Below, piece after piece: positions 1 through 7,513 of a stretch of DNA of 10,007 nucleotides. The translations under genes were made by a program, and so were the position numbers. The first letter of the stretch is position 1; the number at the start of each line of letters is the position of its first letter. The stretch comes from a candidate division CSSED10-310 bacterium (GTDB lineage Bacteria > CSSED10-310 > JAFGDC01): the NCBI GenBank assembly GCA_016932295.1, contig JAFGDC010000109.1, forward strand, positions 1 through 10,007. Reading direction: 5' to 3'. Under the pieces are notes generated by a model that worked only from the letters and a program-made list of their open reading frames with translations, did not search any database and was not told the origin of the DNA.

Positions 1-113
1 CATTGGGAAAGAGCGCCTCGCCTGGCTGCCGTGGAAGATTGAACGCCAACGCACCACGACGATCATTACAAGATTCCGGGTACGACCCCATTGGGAAAGA
101 GCGCCTCGCCTGG
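1..113. repeat. 88-nt tandem direct repeat, one full unit plus 25 nt of the next
   Basis: Bases 1-25 (starting CATTGGGAAAGAGCGCC) recur exactly at 89-113, so the period is 88 nt. After 113 the second copy departs from the first: GTTGATGTAG follows instead of GCTGCCGTGG. The unit ends with the CATTACAAGATTCCGGG... core, which recurs in inverted orientation near the right end of the window. Because the window opens inside the array, more units may lie to the left. No protein family is recognised in any frame. Confidence 0.9.
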
Positions 114-252
114 TTGATGTAGTAGATTTTGAGTCATACGCAATGCATCTGTTTTCACAGGGTGGCACAGAGGGAGTGCCTTTCAACCTGATCCCGGCAC
201 TACCACCGTCAGACAGAATCCGAGCCGGAATCCTTATGTCGAAACGAAAGGC
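57..252 (+). repeat. Left arm of a long inverted repeat (partner 9388-9576)
   Basis: Read on the plus strand this segment matches the reverse complement of 9388-9576 along its whole length, by eye about 85-90% identical. There is one 6-nt insertion (around 170) and one 1-nt insertion (around 97) in the left copy. In the best reading frame both copies give a similar peptide containing YAMHLFSQG and DRIRA. However, substitutions are spread evenly over codon positions (about 7, 5 and 7), which argues for a noncoding repeat or a dead gene fragment rather than a protein under selection. Similarity stops just after 252. Confidence 0.85.
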
Positions 253-267
253 GAGGCAGGTGCAATG

Positions 268-296
268 TTGACTAATAAAGCATTGGTTGGTAACGT
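268..296 (+). promoter_or_regulatory. Possible promoter for the plus-strand envelope operon
   Basis: TTGACT (268-273, 5 of 6 to the sigma70 -35 consensus) is followed after 17 nt by TAACGT (291-296), a poor -10 match (3 of 6). It lies outside the repeat and about 130 nt upstream of the first gene. A short inverted repeat CAATG/CATTG (263-267 and 281-285) brackets the -35 box and could be an operator, but 5 bp is weak evidence. The rest of 253-423 shows nothing else recognisable. Confidence 0.3.
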
Positions 297-423
297 GAGC
301 CGGATTCAAGGCATGTCGGGCGTCGCGGACGATACAGCGCCATGATTCGACACGCAGATCGATAATTGAAGTCAGTCCGCCGGCAATGTGATCGAACCAG
401 CAGCCACGGGAGCATTTCAGACG

Positions 424-1779
424 ATGAAGAACAAGCTCAAATGGATAATCAAGCTTCTGATCACCCTGGGATTATTCACACTGATTTTTACCGAACTTGG
501 CGAACGGTATGTACCGATGGATCGCTCGGTCTTAAATAACGGCGATGCCATGTTCTTCAAACGGGGCAAGCGTTTTTTGGGTGCGCTCAGGGGCCAGCCG
601 GAAGCGTTTCCGGCGACCGTCGAGGATCTTTGCAGTCTTGACAACCGTCATGCGTATCTTGTCAAGGATCCCGCCAAAGACGGCGGTTTCCTCGCCGTGG
701 ATCGCGATGTCCACTGCGTGGAAGGTGGCTTGACAAGAGTGTTCGTGAAGCGCGGTGACACGTTCATGGAAGTCGAACTGGCCGACACCGCAGACCAAGT
801 GGTGTATCTCAAGAGCAAGGGCTGGTGGCGGGTGGCGCCCATCACACCGAAGGACCTCTGGAATGAGATCAGGAACCTCGACATGAGCGTGTTCTGGTTC
901 TGGATCCTGTTCGCGACTGTCATGAAGACCGGCGGTATATTCGCCAGCCTTGGGCGCTGGACGGTCCTGCTGCGTGGCCAGAAGATCCGCCTGCCCTTCC
1001 GGTACCTGGCCGGAACATTCTTCGTAGGGCGCTTTTTCGGCATGTTCCTGCCGAGCACGCTGGGGCTGGATGGCTACCGATTGTACGATTCCATTCGTCA
1101 GACCAGGCGGCCAGTTGAATGCACCGCGGTCATTGCGGTGGAGAAACTGATCGGCTTCATCGCGTTGTTCGGGCTTGTATTCGTGACGCTGCCCCTGGGT
1201 ACCCGTATCCTGGATATTCAAAAACCGGTACTGCTGTATGGCATTCTGGCGTTTCTCGCCATCTTCATCACCTTCGTCCTTCTGTTGTTGTTCTGGCCGC
1301 GATTGGCCACCACCATATTCGATCTGGCGCCATTTCCGATGAAGAAACGTTTCCAGGGCAAAATCGACGAGGTCGTCAAGGCAACCACTGCTTACAGCGA
1401 CAAGAAACTCCTCTTGCTCCAGGCGATCCTGCTCGGTTTCCTGGTGCATATCGGCACCATCTTGATGTATTTCGGCACCATGCGCTCCATCATCGCGACA
1501 AATGTCGACATTTATGATATATTTTTCGCCAGCCCATTGATGATCACGGGCACGGTCTTCGGGCCGACTATTGGCGGCGAGGGAATCCGGGAGCTGGTGT
1601 TCACCTTGTTGCTCGGTCCGCAGACTGGTGCGGCCAAGGCGTTCATGCTTGGGCACCTCGGTTTCTGGATCGGTGAATTCTTGTTGAGCATGCCGGGAGC
1701 GCTTGTATACATCCTTCGACCGGCAAATTACCGGCCACTGAAACGGGAGGATCTCGAGGCGGTCCGCAGGAGAAACTAG
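424..1779 (+). CDS. Flippase-like membrane protein (LPG synthase TM / UPF0104 family) with inserted soluble domain
   Basis: 451-residue integral membrane protein. It resembles the transmembrane half of MprF and AglD-like proteins, a family linked to lipid or lipid-linked sugar translocation; the aminoacyl-transferase half of MprF is absent. One TM helix lies at about residues 7-24, then a soluble stretch at about 27-140, then a polytopic domain. Family-type signatures are FLPSTLGLDGYRLYDS followed by the AVIAVEKLIGF helix, and the late TIGGEGIRELV segment, which matches the usual GGxGxRE motif. The 110-residue insert between TM1 and TM2 is unusual; it carries Cys70 and Cys98, which could form a disulfide if the segment is periplasmic. 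Start: ATG 424 was chosen because GGGAG at 408-412 precedes it and TM1 follows at once. An upstream in-frame GTG at 388 would add 12 residues. First gene of a four-gene operon; 25 nt to the next gene. The flippase role is inferred from family only. Confidence 0.8.
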   Translation: MKNKLKWIIKLLITLGLFTLIFTELGERYVPMDRSVLNNGDAMFFKRGKRFLGALRGQPEAFPATVEDLCSLDNRHAYLVKDPAKDGGFLAVDRDVHCVEGGLTRVFVKRGDTFMEVELADTADQVVYLKSKGWWRVAPITPKDLWNEIRNLDMSVFWFWILFATVMKTGGIFASLGRWTVLLRGQKIRLPFRYLAGTFFVGRFFGMFLPSTLGLDGYRLYDSIRQTRRPVECTAVIAVEKLIGFIALFGLVFVTLPLGTRILDIQKPVLLYGILAFLAIFITFVLLLLFWPRLATTIFDLAPFPMKKRFQGKIDEVVKATTAYSDKKLLLLQAILLGFLVHIGTILMYFGTMRSIIATNVDIYDIFFASPLMITGTVFGPTIGGEGIRELVFTLLLGPQTGAAKAFMLGHLGFWIGEFLLSMPGALVYILRPANYRPLKREDLEAVRRRN

Positions 1780-1790
1780 ATCGACCGCAT

Positions 1791-1799
1791 GGAAAGGGG
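1791..1799 (+). promoter_or_regulatory. Ribosome binding site fixing the GTG start of the sulfatase-fold gene
   Basis: GGAAAGGGG ends 5 nt before GTG 1805. It supports GTG as the true start and independent ribosome loading after the 25-nt gap from the flippase-like gene. Confidence 0.7.
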
Positions 1800-1804
1800 T
1801 ATAC

Positions 1805-3772
1805 GTGAAGGAAGGACATTTCGACTATAGAGCCCAATTGCTCAACCGAATCGCGGGAGGTCTGCTCGGTGGCGCCGTGGCTGGTTCCCTGCTGGGATTC
1901 ATCGAGGCCTGGGCCATCATCGCCAAGAACTGGGAAACCGTACATTTCTCCATACTCCCTTACGCCACCATCCTCTATACACTGATCTGCGGATTGCAGG
2001 GACTCGGTCTTGGCATCGTCCTCGCCCTCATGGCGATCGTTATTAAACGCCGCCGTTCCATGGCCAGGGTGTTCGCCTTCATGACACCGCTCATGTTCAG
2101 TATCAATGCCATCATTCTCACCCGCTATCGGGTTTTCAGGGATGTCATGAAGGAAAAGCCCATTCCCTCCTGGGGAATGCTCGTGATTCTGCTGTCCGCA
2201 TCGATCATTCTCGTGGTCTCCTACATCGTGCTGCGCCGCGTTGCCAGGCAGGTTCCTGATCACGTGCTCTTCAAGCCGATAGGCGCCGGCGGCCTGGTGG
2301 TCGCCCTCATAGTCACAGCCCTGATTGGTTCGGTCGTCTTCAACCGGTTGAAGCACCAGACGGAACCGCCGCCATCGCGGACAGCTCAGGAGGCCAATGC
2401 CGCGCAACCCAACGTCCTGCTGATCATGATAGATGCGTTACGGGCGGATTTCCTGGGCTGTTACGGTCACCCGAAAAACCTCTCGCCCCACATCGATCAG
2501 GTGGCCATGGAATCGGTTCTGTTCGAGAACACCTTCTCGCAGTCCTCCTGGACGAGACCGTCAACCGCAACTATCTTCACGTCCCTGTATCCCTCCACGC
2601 ATCAGACCTATCGCAAGCCGGACATCCTGCCGGGAAGCGTGGTCACGCTGGCGGAGGTACTTGCGGACAACGGCTACTACTGCGTCGGTTACGCCAACAA
2701 CATCAACATCGCCCCGAAATTTAATTTCCAGCAGGGATTTCACGAGTATCACTACCTCGCTCCGGACTATTTTTTCTTCGCATCTGCGGACTCATCACAA
2801 CTGGGTTATTATGGCGTGCTGCGCCTGATCCGCGAGCGGTTCCTGTTCAAGGACAAGAAGGTCAACCATTACTACCAGGATGCCGAGGTGTTGAACAAAA
2901 ACGGTATCCAGTGGCTGGAGGAGAATCAATCCAAGGGCCGTTTCTTTATGTTCATGCATTATATGGAGACGCATGATCCTTACTTCCGTCACCCGTACGA
3001 CGGCACTGGTTATGCCAGGGTCAGCATGGGCGATCCAGCCATGACCTGGCGTGAACCCTTCATCGAAGCGTATGAATCCGAGGTGCAATTTGTCGACCAG
3101 CATCTTGGAAAGTTGTTTGACCGGCTGCGCGCCATGGGATTGTATGACCAGACCATGATCGTGATCACCGCCGATCACGGCGAGGAATTTTACGAACACA
3201 AGGGATGGTGGCACGGCACCAGCCTCTATGACGAGCAGATCAAGGTGCCATTGATAATCAAGTTGCCGGAAAGCGATCTGGCGGGGCGGCGCGTCGATGG
3301 GCTGGCCAGGCTCCTTGATATCGCCCCGACGATCTTTGGGCGAATCGGCATTCCCAAACCAGAGACTATGCAGGGTCACCTTCTGCTACCCCCGTTCTCA
3401 ATCCCTATGACCACCGATGCGGTCTTTGCCGAAGAGGACTTCGAAGGCAACGTGATCAAGATCCTGCGCACCAGGGACTGGAAGCTTCTGCGGTCCAACG
3501 AGGGCAATCCGAGAGGGCTGCCGCCGGCCGAACTGTATGACCTCTCCAAAGATCCGGGGGAGATGCAAAACCTGTATAACAATGAGTACGGGAAGGTGCT
3601 GGAGCTTGATCCGCTCCTGAAATCCCATATTGATGAAGCCTACTCAAAAATGGTTGCCAGGGAGCAGACCGACATCGATGAAGAGTTGAGGGCGCAGTTG
3701 GAAACCCTGGGATACGCGGCGCCCGGCCGTTCCGATGGTGACCAAGAGGATGACGGGGAGGCTTGGGAATAA
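1805..3772 (+). CDS. 5-TM membrane-anchored sulfatase-fold enzyme with Thr nucleophile (phosphotransferase-like)
   Basis: 655 residues. The first ~190 form about five hydrophobic helices (near 15-38, 47-80, 87-107, 122-144 and 160-180). A Pro-rich linker follows, then a sulfatase/alkaline-phosphatase-fold domain from 203 (NVLLIMIDALRAD) to about 600. Visible metal ligands are Asp210, Asp457 and His458 (TADHGEEF). The position normally Cys or Ser for formylglycine is Thr250 (WTRPSTATIFTS). This layout, five TM helices plus an ectodomain with Thr, is that of EptA/MCR phosphoethanolamine transferases and LtaS, although the sequence style is that of generic sulfatases. I infer a phospho-group transfer or hydrolysis on a lipid or glycan at the outer face of the inner membrane; true sulfatase activity would need formylglycine and looks unlikely. 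GTG start at 1805 has a good SD (GGAAAGGGG, 1791-1799). The tail ends in the LxxLGY pattern common in this superfamily. The substrate is unknown. Confidence 0.85.
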   Translation: MKEGHFDYRAQLLNRIAGGLLGGAVAGSLLGFIEAWAIIAKNWETVHFSILPYATILYTLICGLQGLGLGIVLALMAIVIKRRRSMARVFAFMTPLMFSINAIILTRYRVFRDVMKEKPIPSWGMLVILLSASIILVVSYIVLRRVARQVPDHVLFKPIGAGGLVVALIVTALIGSVVFNRLKHQTEPPPSRTAQEANAAQPNVLLIMIDALRADFLGCYGHPKNLSPHIDQVAMESVLFENTFSQSSWTRPSTATIFTSLYPSTHQTYRKPDILPGSVVTLAEVLADNGYYCVGYANNINIAPKFNFQQGFHEYHYLAPDYFFFASADSSQLGYYGVLRLIRERFLFKDKKVNHYYQDAEVLNKNGIQWLEENQSKGRFFMFMHYMETHDPYFRHPYDGTGYARVSMGDPAMTWREPFIEAYESEVQFVDQHLGKLFDRLRAMGLYDQTMIVITADHGEEFYEHKGWWHGTSLYDEQIKVPLIIKLPESDLAGRRVDGLARLLDIAPTIFGRIGIPKPETMQGHLLLPPFSIPMTTDAVFAEEDFEGNVIKILRTRDWKLLRSNEGNPRGLPPAELYDLSKDPGEMQNLYNNEYGKVLELDPLLKSHIDEAYSKMVAREQTDIDEELRAQLETLGYAAPGRSDGDQEDDGEAWE

Positions 3773-3801
3773 TCACCGTCATTCCCAAGCCACACGGCCC
3801 G

Positions 3802-5505
3802 GTGACCAATCGAGCCCCCACCAGGTTGCTCGTGATCGGACTGGACGGAGCGACCTTCGATATCATCGATCCATTGATCGGCAGAGGTGAACTCCCCGCC
3901 ATCAAGGCACTGCTGGAACGCGGCGTGTCCTGCCGGCTGCGGTCCACGATACCGCCATTCACGCTACCCGCGTGGACCACCTTCATGACCGGTGTGAATC
4001 CCGGTAAGCACGGTATCTTCGGGTTCACCCAGCAAATCGAGGGCACCTACAAGGTTGTTTTCGTGAACTCAACGTTCCGGCTTACCCCAACCTTCTGGCA
4101 GGTACTCAGCGGGCGTGGGCGAAAGGTGTGTGCCATGCTGTTTCCGGGTACCTATCCACCGGATCCGGTGAATGGCATCATGATCAGCGGTTTTGATGCC
4201 CCGGTTACCGTCGGCATCGATCGGACCTTTTACCATCCCCGCGCCCTATATCGTGAACTGGCACGGACGTCCGGCAGGCTCATGATCGCCGAAGTACAGG
4301 AAACCAGGATCAACAGAGACTGGCACGAACGCGCCGCGGCCAGTTTTCCGCGCACCATCGAACGCAAACGGGAGGCGGCCCTGCACCTGCTCCGGAAGGG
4401 TTCCTGGGATTGCTTCGGAGTGCTGTTCGGAGAAGCGGATACTGCCGCGCACCACTTCTGGGCCTACCACGATCGTGCCTCTCCCAGGTTCGATGCCTCC
4501 GGCGCAGCTCGGTTCGGATCGGTACTCGAGGATGTGTACAAAAAACTGGACGAGGCGGTCGGCGCACTGGTGGATGCGGCCGGGCCGGCCACACCCGTGA
4601 TGATCGCCTCCGACCACGGATTCGGAGGCGCCGGCACCGGAGTCCTGCATCTGAACAGATGGCTGGCGGGAGCCGGCTACCTGCGATTTCCCGTGCATCG
4701 GCGCGGCGCACTCGCCGGCTTCAGCAGGCTTATCGGCCCACGCCTGCTGCCGGTTCGCCTGCAGGAAGCGTTCTTCCGGACAGGAAGCGGCCGAATCGCC
4801 AACGCGATCGAATCCCGCTGGCGACAGGCCAAGGCCGACTGGCAGGGATCAATGGCGTATTCCGATGAAGAAAACTATCTTCCTGGAATCCGGATCAATC
4901 TAAAAGGTAGAGAACCGGAAGGGATCGTGCCCTCAGACCGTTATGAGGAACTCAGGAAGGGACTCTCCACTCGTTTGCTCGACTGGAAGGATCCTTACAC
5001 CGGCCGATCGGTGATCAAGCGAGTCTGGAACCGCGAGGATCTCTACCAGGGACCGGGTACCGGCAGGGCCCCCGATTTGATCCTGGAACCAGCTCTTGAC
5101 GACGGTTACAGCTACGCTGTTGGAAGCAGTCACGGACCAGGTCCGGCCGTGACGAGGATCCCGCCGGCGCGGCATCTGGGAGGCAAGGGCAGCGGCATGA
5201 ACGGAACACATCGACGGGACGGCATCATGCTGCTCGCCGCGCCATCCCTGCCGGCCGGGCGTGTGGATGGTTACGGGCTTGTGGACATGGCCGCCACCAT
5301 TTACGCCATCCTGGACGAGGAGCCACCCGCGGGGCTCGATGGTTCTCCGGTGAAGGAGCTGTTCCCGGACGGTGAGATTCCGGAACGATACAGGGGGATC
5401 ATGCCGGTGCTGCCTGAACCGGGTCAGCCGCAGCCGCAACCCTATTCGCCGGCCGCCGCCCATGAATTACAGGAGCGATTGAGACGCCTGGGATATCTGG
5501 AATGA
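3802..5505 (+). CDS. Alkaline phosphatase-superfamily phosphodiesterase (type I PDE/NPP-like), probably cytoplasmic
   Basis: About 567 residues of the type I phosphodiesterase/nucleotide pyrophosphatase branch of the alkaline phosphatase superfamily. All expected two-metal ligands are visible: Asp15 (VIGLDGATFD), Thr54 as nucleophile (TLPAWTTFMTG), Asp213 and His217 (EADTAAHHFW), Asp271-His272 (ASDHGFGG), and His470 (NGTHRRDG). There is no signal peptide or TM helix, so it should work in the cytoplasm, unlike the enzyme encoded before it. It ends with a Pro/Gln-rich linker and an LRRLGYLE tail. Start: GTG 3802 gives the family-typical short N-terminus MTNRAPTRLLVIGLDG but has no clear SD. TTG 3763, overlapping the upstream stop, would add 13 residues; the GGGGAGG at 3755-3761 lies only 1 nt before it, too close for normal use. 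Translational coupling to the upstream gene is likely. The substrate cannot be read; a nucleotide-sugar or phospholipid phosphodiester is possible. Confidence 0.85.
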   Translation: MTNRAPTRLLVIGLDGATFDIIDPLIGRGELPAIKALLERGVSCRLRSTIPPFTLPAWTTFMTGVNPGKHGIFGFTQQIEGTYKVVFVNSTFRLTPTFWQVLSGRGRKVCAMLFPGTYPPDPVNGIMISGFDAPVTVGIDRTFYHPRALYRELARTSGRLMIAEVQETRINRDWHERAAASFPRTIERKREAALHLLRKGSWDCFGVLFGEADTAAHHFWAYHDRASPRFDASGAARFGSVLEDVYKKLDEAVGALVDAAGPATPVMIASDHGFGGAGTGVLHLNRWLAGAGYLRFPVHRRGALAGFSRLIGPRLLPVRLQEAFFRTGSGRIANAIESRWRQAKADWQGSMAYSDEENYLPGIRINLKGREPEGIVPSDRYEELRKGLSTRLLDWKDPYTGRSVIKRVWNREDLYQGPGTGRAPDLILEPALDDGYSYAVGSSHGPGPAVTRIPPARHLGGKGSGMNGTHRRDGIMLLAAPSLPAGRVDGYGLVDMAATIYAILDEEPPAGLDGSPVKELFPDGEIPERYRGIMPVLPEPGQPQPQPYSPAAAHELQERLRRLGYLE

Positions 5506-6713
5506 CCGGGAAGCCGCTTCGGTCACCCACGCAGCGATATCGTATCGCCATGGTCGCCGCCTGCCCCTTCCCCACTTCTCAAGGCTCCCAAGTATTGATC
5601 AGGCAGCTTTCGGAGACCCTCCACGAGCGTGGCCATGAACTTCACCTGGTCACGTACCATTATGGTGAACCCGCCAACGAACCGATGCACTTCCATATTC
5701 ATCGAATTCTCGGTTTCATACCGTACCGCAAACTCAGGGCCGGACCCTCCTTCAGAAAACCCCTGCTGGACCTCCTGTTGGCCATCGAACTCATGCGCGT
5801 GGTCCGCCGGTACCGTATTCAAATCATCCACGCCCACAACTACGAAGGGCTGGCGGTGGGTATTTCCGTTCGCTCGATATGCGGCGTCAGGATCGTCTAC
5901 CATAGCCACAACGCGATGATCGACGAATTGCATACATATTTCCGTTCGGCGGCAGCGCAGCGAGTTGCCAATCGCCTCGCCGCCGTCCTGGACAGGAATC
6001 TGCCAAGGACGGCGGATCATTGCATCGCCCTGAACAACGAGTTGGTCGAGTATTTCCAGAGAACCGGAGTACGAAGAGAACGCATCGGCAGGCTGCCGCC
6101 CGGCACGTTCGTGCAGGAATTCCAGCCGCCGCGCCTGCCGGAGTCCGTCCGCCAACAGAAAAGCAGCCAGCCTACGGTGATCTACACGGGGAACCTGGAT
6201 GCGTATCAGAACCTTGAAATTCTGTTCGCCGCCATGACCATCGTCAGCAAACACATCCCCACCGCGCGGCTGCTCATGGTCAGTCACGCCGCCCCCGGTC
6301 CCGTGGCCCGCCTGGTCCGCTCCTTCGACCTGGCCGATCAGGTCCGCTTCATCACCACCAACTCCTTTACGGAAGTGGTGAACCTGCTGGCGGACAGTGA
6401 TGTGGCCGTCATCCCGCGCACCAACTGGTCGGGATTTCCCATCAAGCTCATCAATTACATGGCGGCAGGTAAGGCCATCCTCGCCTCGGAGGGTTCAGCC
6501 AAACACATGGTGCACCTCGAGAACGGGTATATCGTGCCCAATTTCAACGTACCGGCCATGGCTCACGGACTGGTTCAACTGCTCCGCGAACCGGCGCTGC
6601 GCGAGAGGCTGGGAGCCGCCGCGGCGCGCACCGCCCGGGAATCGCATAATTGGCACATCCTCTGCAGTGAACTCGAATCAATTTACAGCCAGGTTCTATC
6701 ACCCCGTCCTTAA
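5502..6713 (+). CDS. Glycosyltransferase, GT-B fold, family 4-like
   Basis: 403 residues with two Rossmann-like halves. The acceptor half starts at about 15 (RIAMVAACPFPTSQGSQVLIRQLS, the usual Gly/Ser loop and helix). The nucleotide-sugar half starts at about 225 (TVIYTGNLDAYQN) and runs to the SGFPIKLINYMAAGKAI segment at 310-326. This transfers a sugar from an activated donor to a lipid or glycan acceptor in the cytoplasm. The two Glu of the EX7E motif typical of GT4 are Ser310 and Asn318 here; the rest of the segment is well kept. Its ATG overlaps the TGA of the phosphodiesterase gene (ATGA, 5502-5505), so the two are translationally coupled. Donor and acceptor are unknown. Last gene of the operon. 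Confidence 0.88.
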   Translation: MTGKPLRSPTQRYRIAMVAACPFPTSQGSQVLIRQLSETLHERGHELHLVTYHYGEPANEPMHFHIHRILGFIPYRKLRAGPSFRKPLLDLLLAIELMRVVRRYRIQIIHAHNYEGLAVGISVRSICGVRIVYHSHNAMIDELHTYFRSAAAQRVANRLAAVLDRNLPRTADHCIALNNELVEYFQRTGVRRERIGRLPPGTFVQEFQPPRLPESVRQQKSSQPTVIYTGNLDAYQNLEILFAAMTIVSKHIPTARLLMVSHAAPGPVARLVRSFDLADQVRFITTNSFTEVVNLLADSDVAVIPRTNWSGFPIKLINYMAAGKAILASEGSAKHMVHLENGYIVPNFNVPAMAHGLVQLLREPALRERLGAAAARTARESHNWHILCSELESIYSQVLSPRP

Positions 6714-6783
6714 ATCCACATTCTCTTTCCGCTCTTCATTCCCGTCCTTTCGTATGTATGCACGGCACCCACTGGAACCCGTC
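6714..6783. other. Convergent intergenic gap, pyrimidine-rich, no clear terminator
   Basis: The plus operon stops at 6713 and the minus operon stops at 6784, so transcripts converge here. Bases 6719-6755 are strongly C/T-rich on the plus strand. I see no stable GC hairpin followed by a T-run in either direction, so termination may be Rho-dependent or rest on collision. Confidence 0.5.
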
Positions 6784-7503
6784 TTACCGAGAAATCCTGG
6801 TCACTGCTGCCAGAACCGCGTTCCCCCGAATCCGCAGGTTGCCCTGCAAACGGTCAACGGGGCCGGCCAGGCAACAAGGCAGGCGTAACGACAACGGGTA
6901 CGCACACCTGTGCATCTCGGTGTGACCATGGGGTGACAGCCAGTCACGAAGCTCGGCGGCAGCCGGCAGCCGGCCGCGACGGTACACATCATCCAGACGG
7001 GCCATCCGGCGGCGATTGATCGCGGACGATCCGTCCAGGGCCAGGATCACGATGCGCCCATGTCGCCGATCCACGCATCTCACCATTTCACGAATGGTCC
7101 GCCTGGGATCTCCAGTGAACTCGAGGGCAGTCACGGCAACCACGCAATCGAAAGCGCCTGAAGCGAAGGGCAGCTCACGGGCATCCGCGATCACGAAACG
7201 TGTTTTCGGAACATCCTTTGCCACCGCCGCCGCGATCATGGCCGGCGATATATCGATGCTGGTGACGATATGACCGCATCCAGCCATGATCGTGCTCCAC
7301 CAGCCGGTACCGCAGCCGATTTCCAGCACGTTGCAGGCACCCAGGCGGGGCAGCATCCTGAGCAGCATGGATCGCTCCAACAATTCGTAACGGCGCCCTT
7401 TACCGGACAGGTACCACTTCTCATAGCCGTCGATCCGGGTGGAAAAATCCACCGCCTGGCCATGATCCACGGAATCGAATTCGGATTGCCCAGCTTCCCA
7501 CAT
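6784..7503 (-). CDS. Class I SAM-dependent methyltransferase
   Basis: 239 residues. Motif I is clear: NVLEIGCGTGWWS with Glu61 and the Gly63-Gly67 loop. Acidic Asp84 (SIDIS) would bind the ribose of SAM, and ADARELPF at 106-113 is the adenine-side motif. VVAVTALEF at about 121-129 replaces the usual motif IV region, and the C-terminal half (from about 165) is Arg-rich and matches nothing I know. The N-terminal helix region FSTRIDGYEKWYLSGKGRRYELLE resembles Methyltransf_11/UbiE-type small-molecule enzymes. The start ATG is 10 nt past the folK stop, so it is the last gene of the folate operon; no strong SD is seen. The substrate is unknown; a pterin, quinone or unrelated metabolite are all open. 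Confidence 0.85.
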   Translation of the reverse strand: MWEAGQSEFDSVDHGQAVDFSTRIDGYEKWYLSGKGRRYELLERSMLLRMLPRLGACNVLEIGCGTGWWSTIMAGCGHIVTSIDISPAMIAAAVAKDVPKTRFVIADARELPFASGAFDCVVAVTALEFTGDPRRTIREMVRCVDRRHGRIVILALDGSSAINRRRMARLDDVYRRGRLPAAAELRDWLSPHGHTEMHRCAYPLSLRLPCCLAGPVDRLQGNLRIRGNAVLAAVTRISR

Positions 7504-7513
7504 GATGCGTTGG

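Noticed and set aside
1..113. CRISPR array
   Set aside because: The unit is 88 nt with no short repeat and variable spacer layout, only two copies are seen, and no cas gene is present.
280..330. tRNA-like stretch after GTTGGTAACGTG
   Set aside because: No acceptor stem, anticodon arm or TpsiC loop could be laid out.
532..1656. Long open frame (374 codons) antisense to the flippase-like gene
   Set aside because: Its peptide is rich in Gln, Glu, Asp and His with no hydrophobic pattern or domain, as expected opposite a membrane-protein gene; the plus-strand gene explains the region.
1643..2407. 254-codon minus-strand open frame over the start of the sulfatase-fold gene
   Set aside because: Composition is a mirror of the TM-coding strand and no domain is visible.
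5523..6287. 254-codon open frame antisense to the glycosyltransferase
   Set aside because: No family features and no operon context; the plus-strand GT-B motifs are clear.
6714..6783. Bidirectional intrinsic terminator between the convergent operons
   Set aside because: Only a pyrimidine tract is present; no stem longer than 4 bp followed by a T-run was found.
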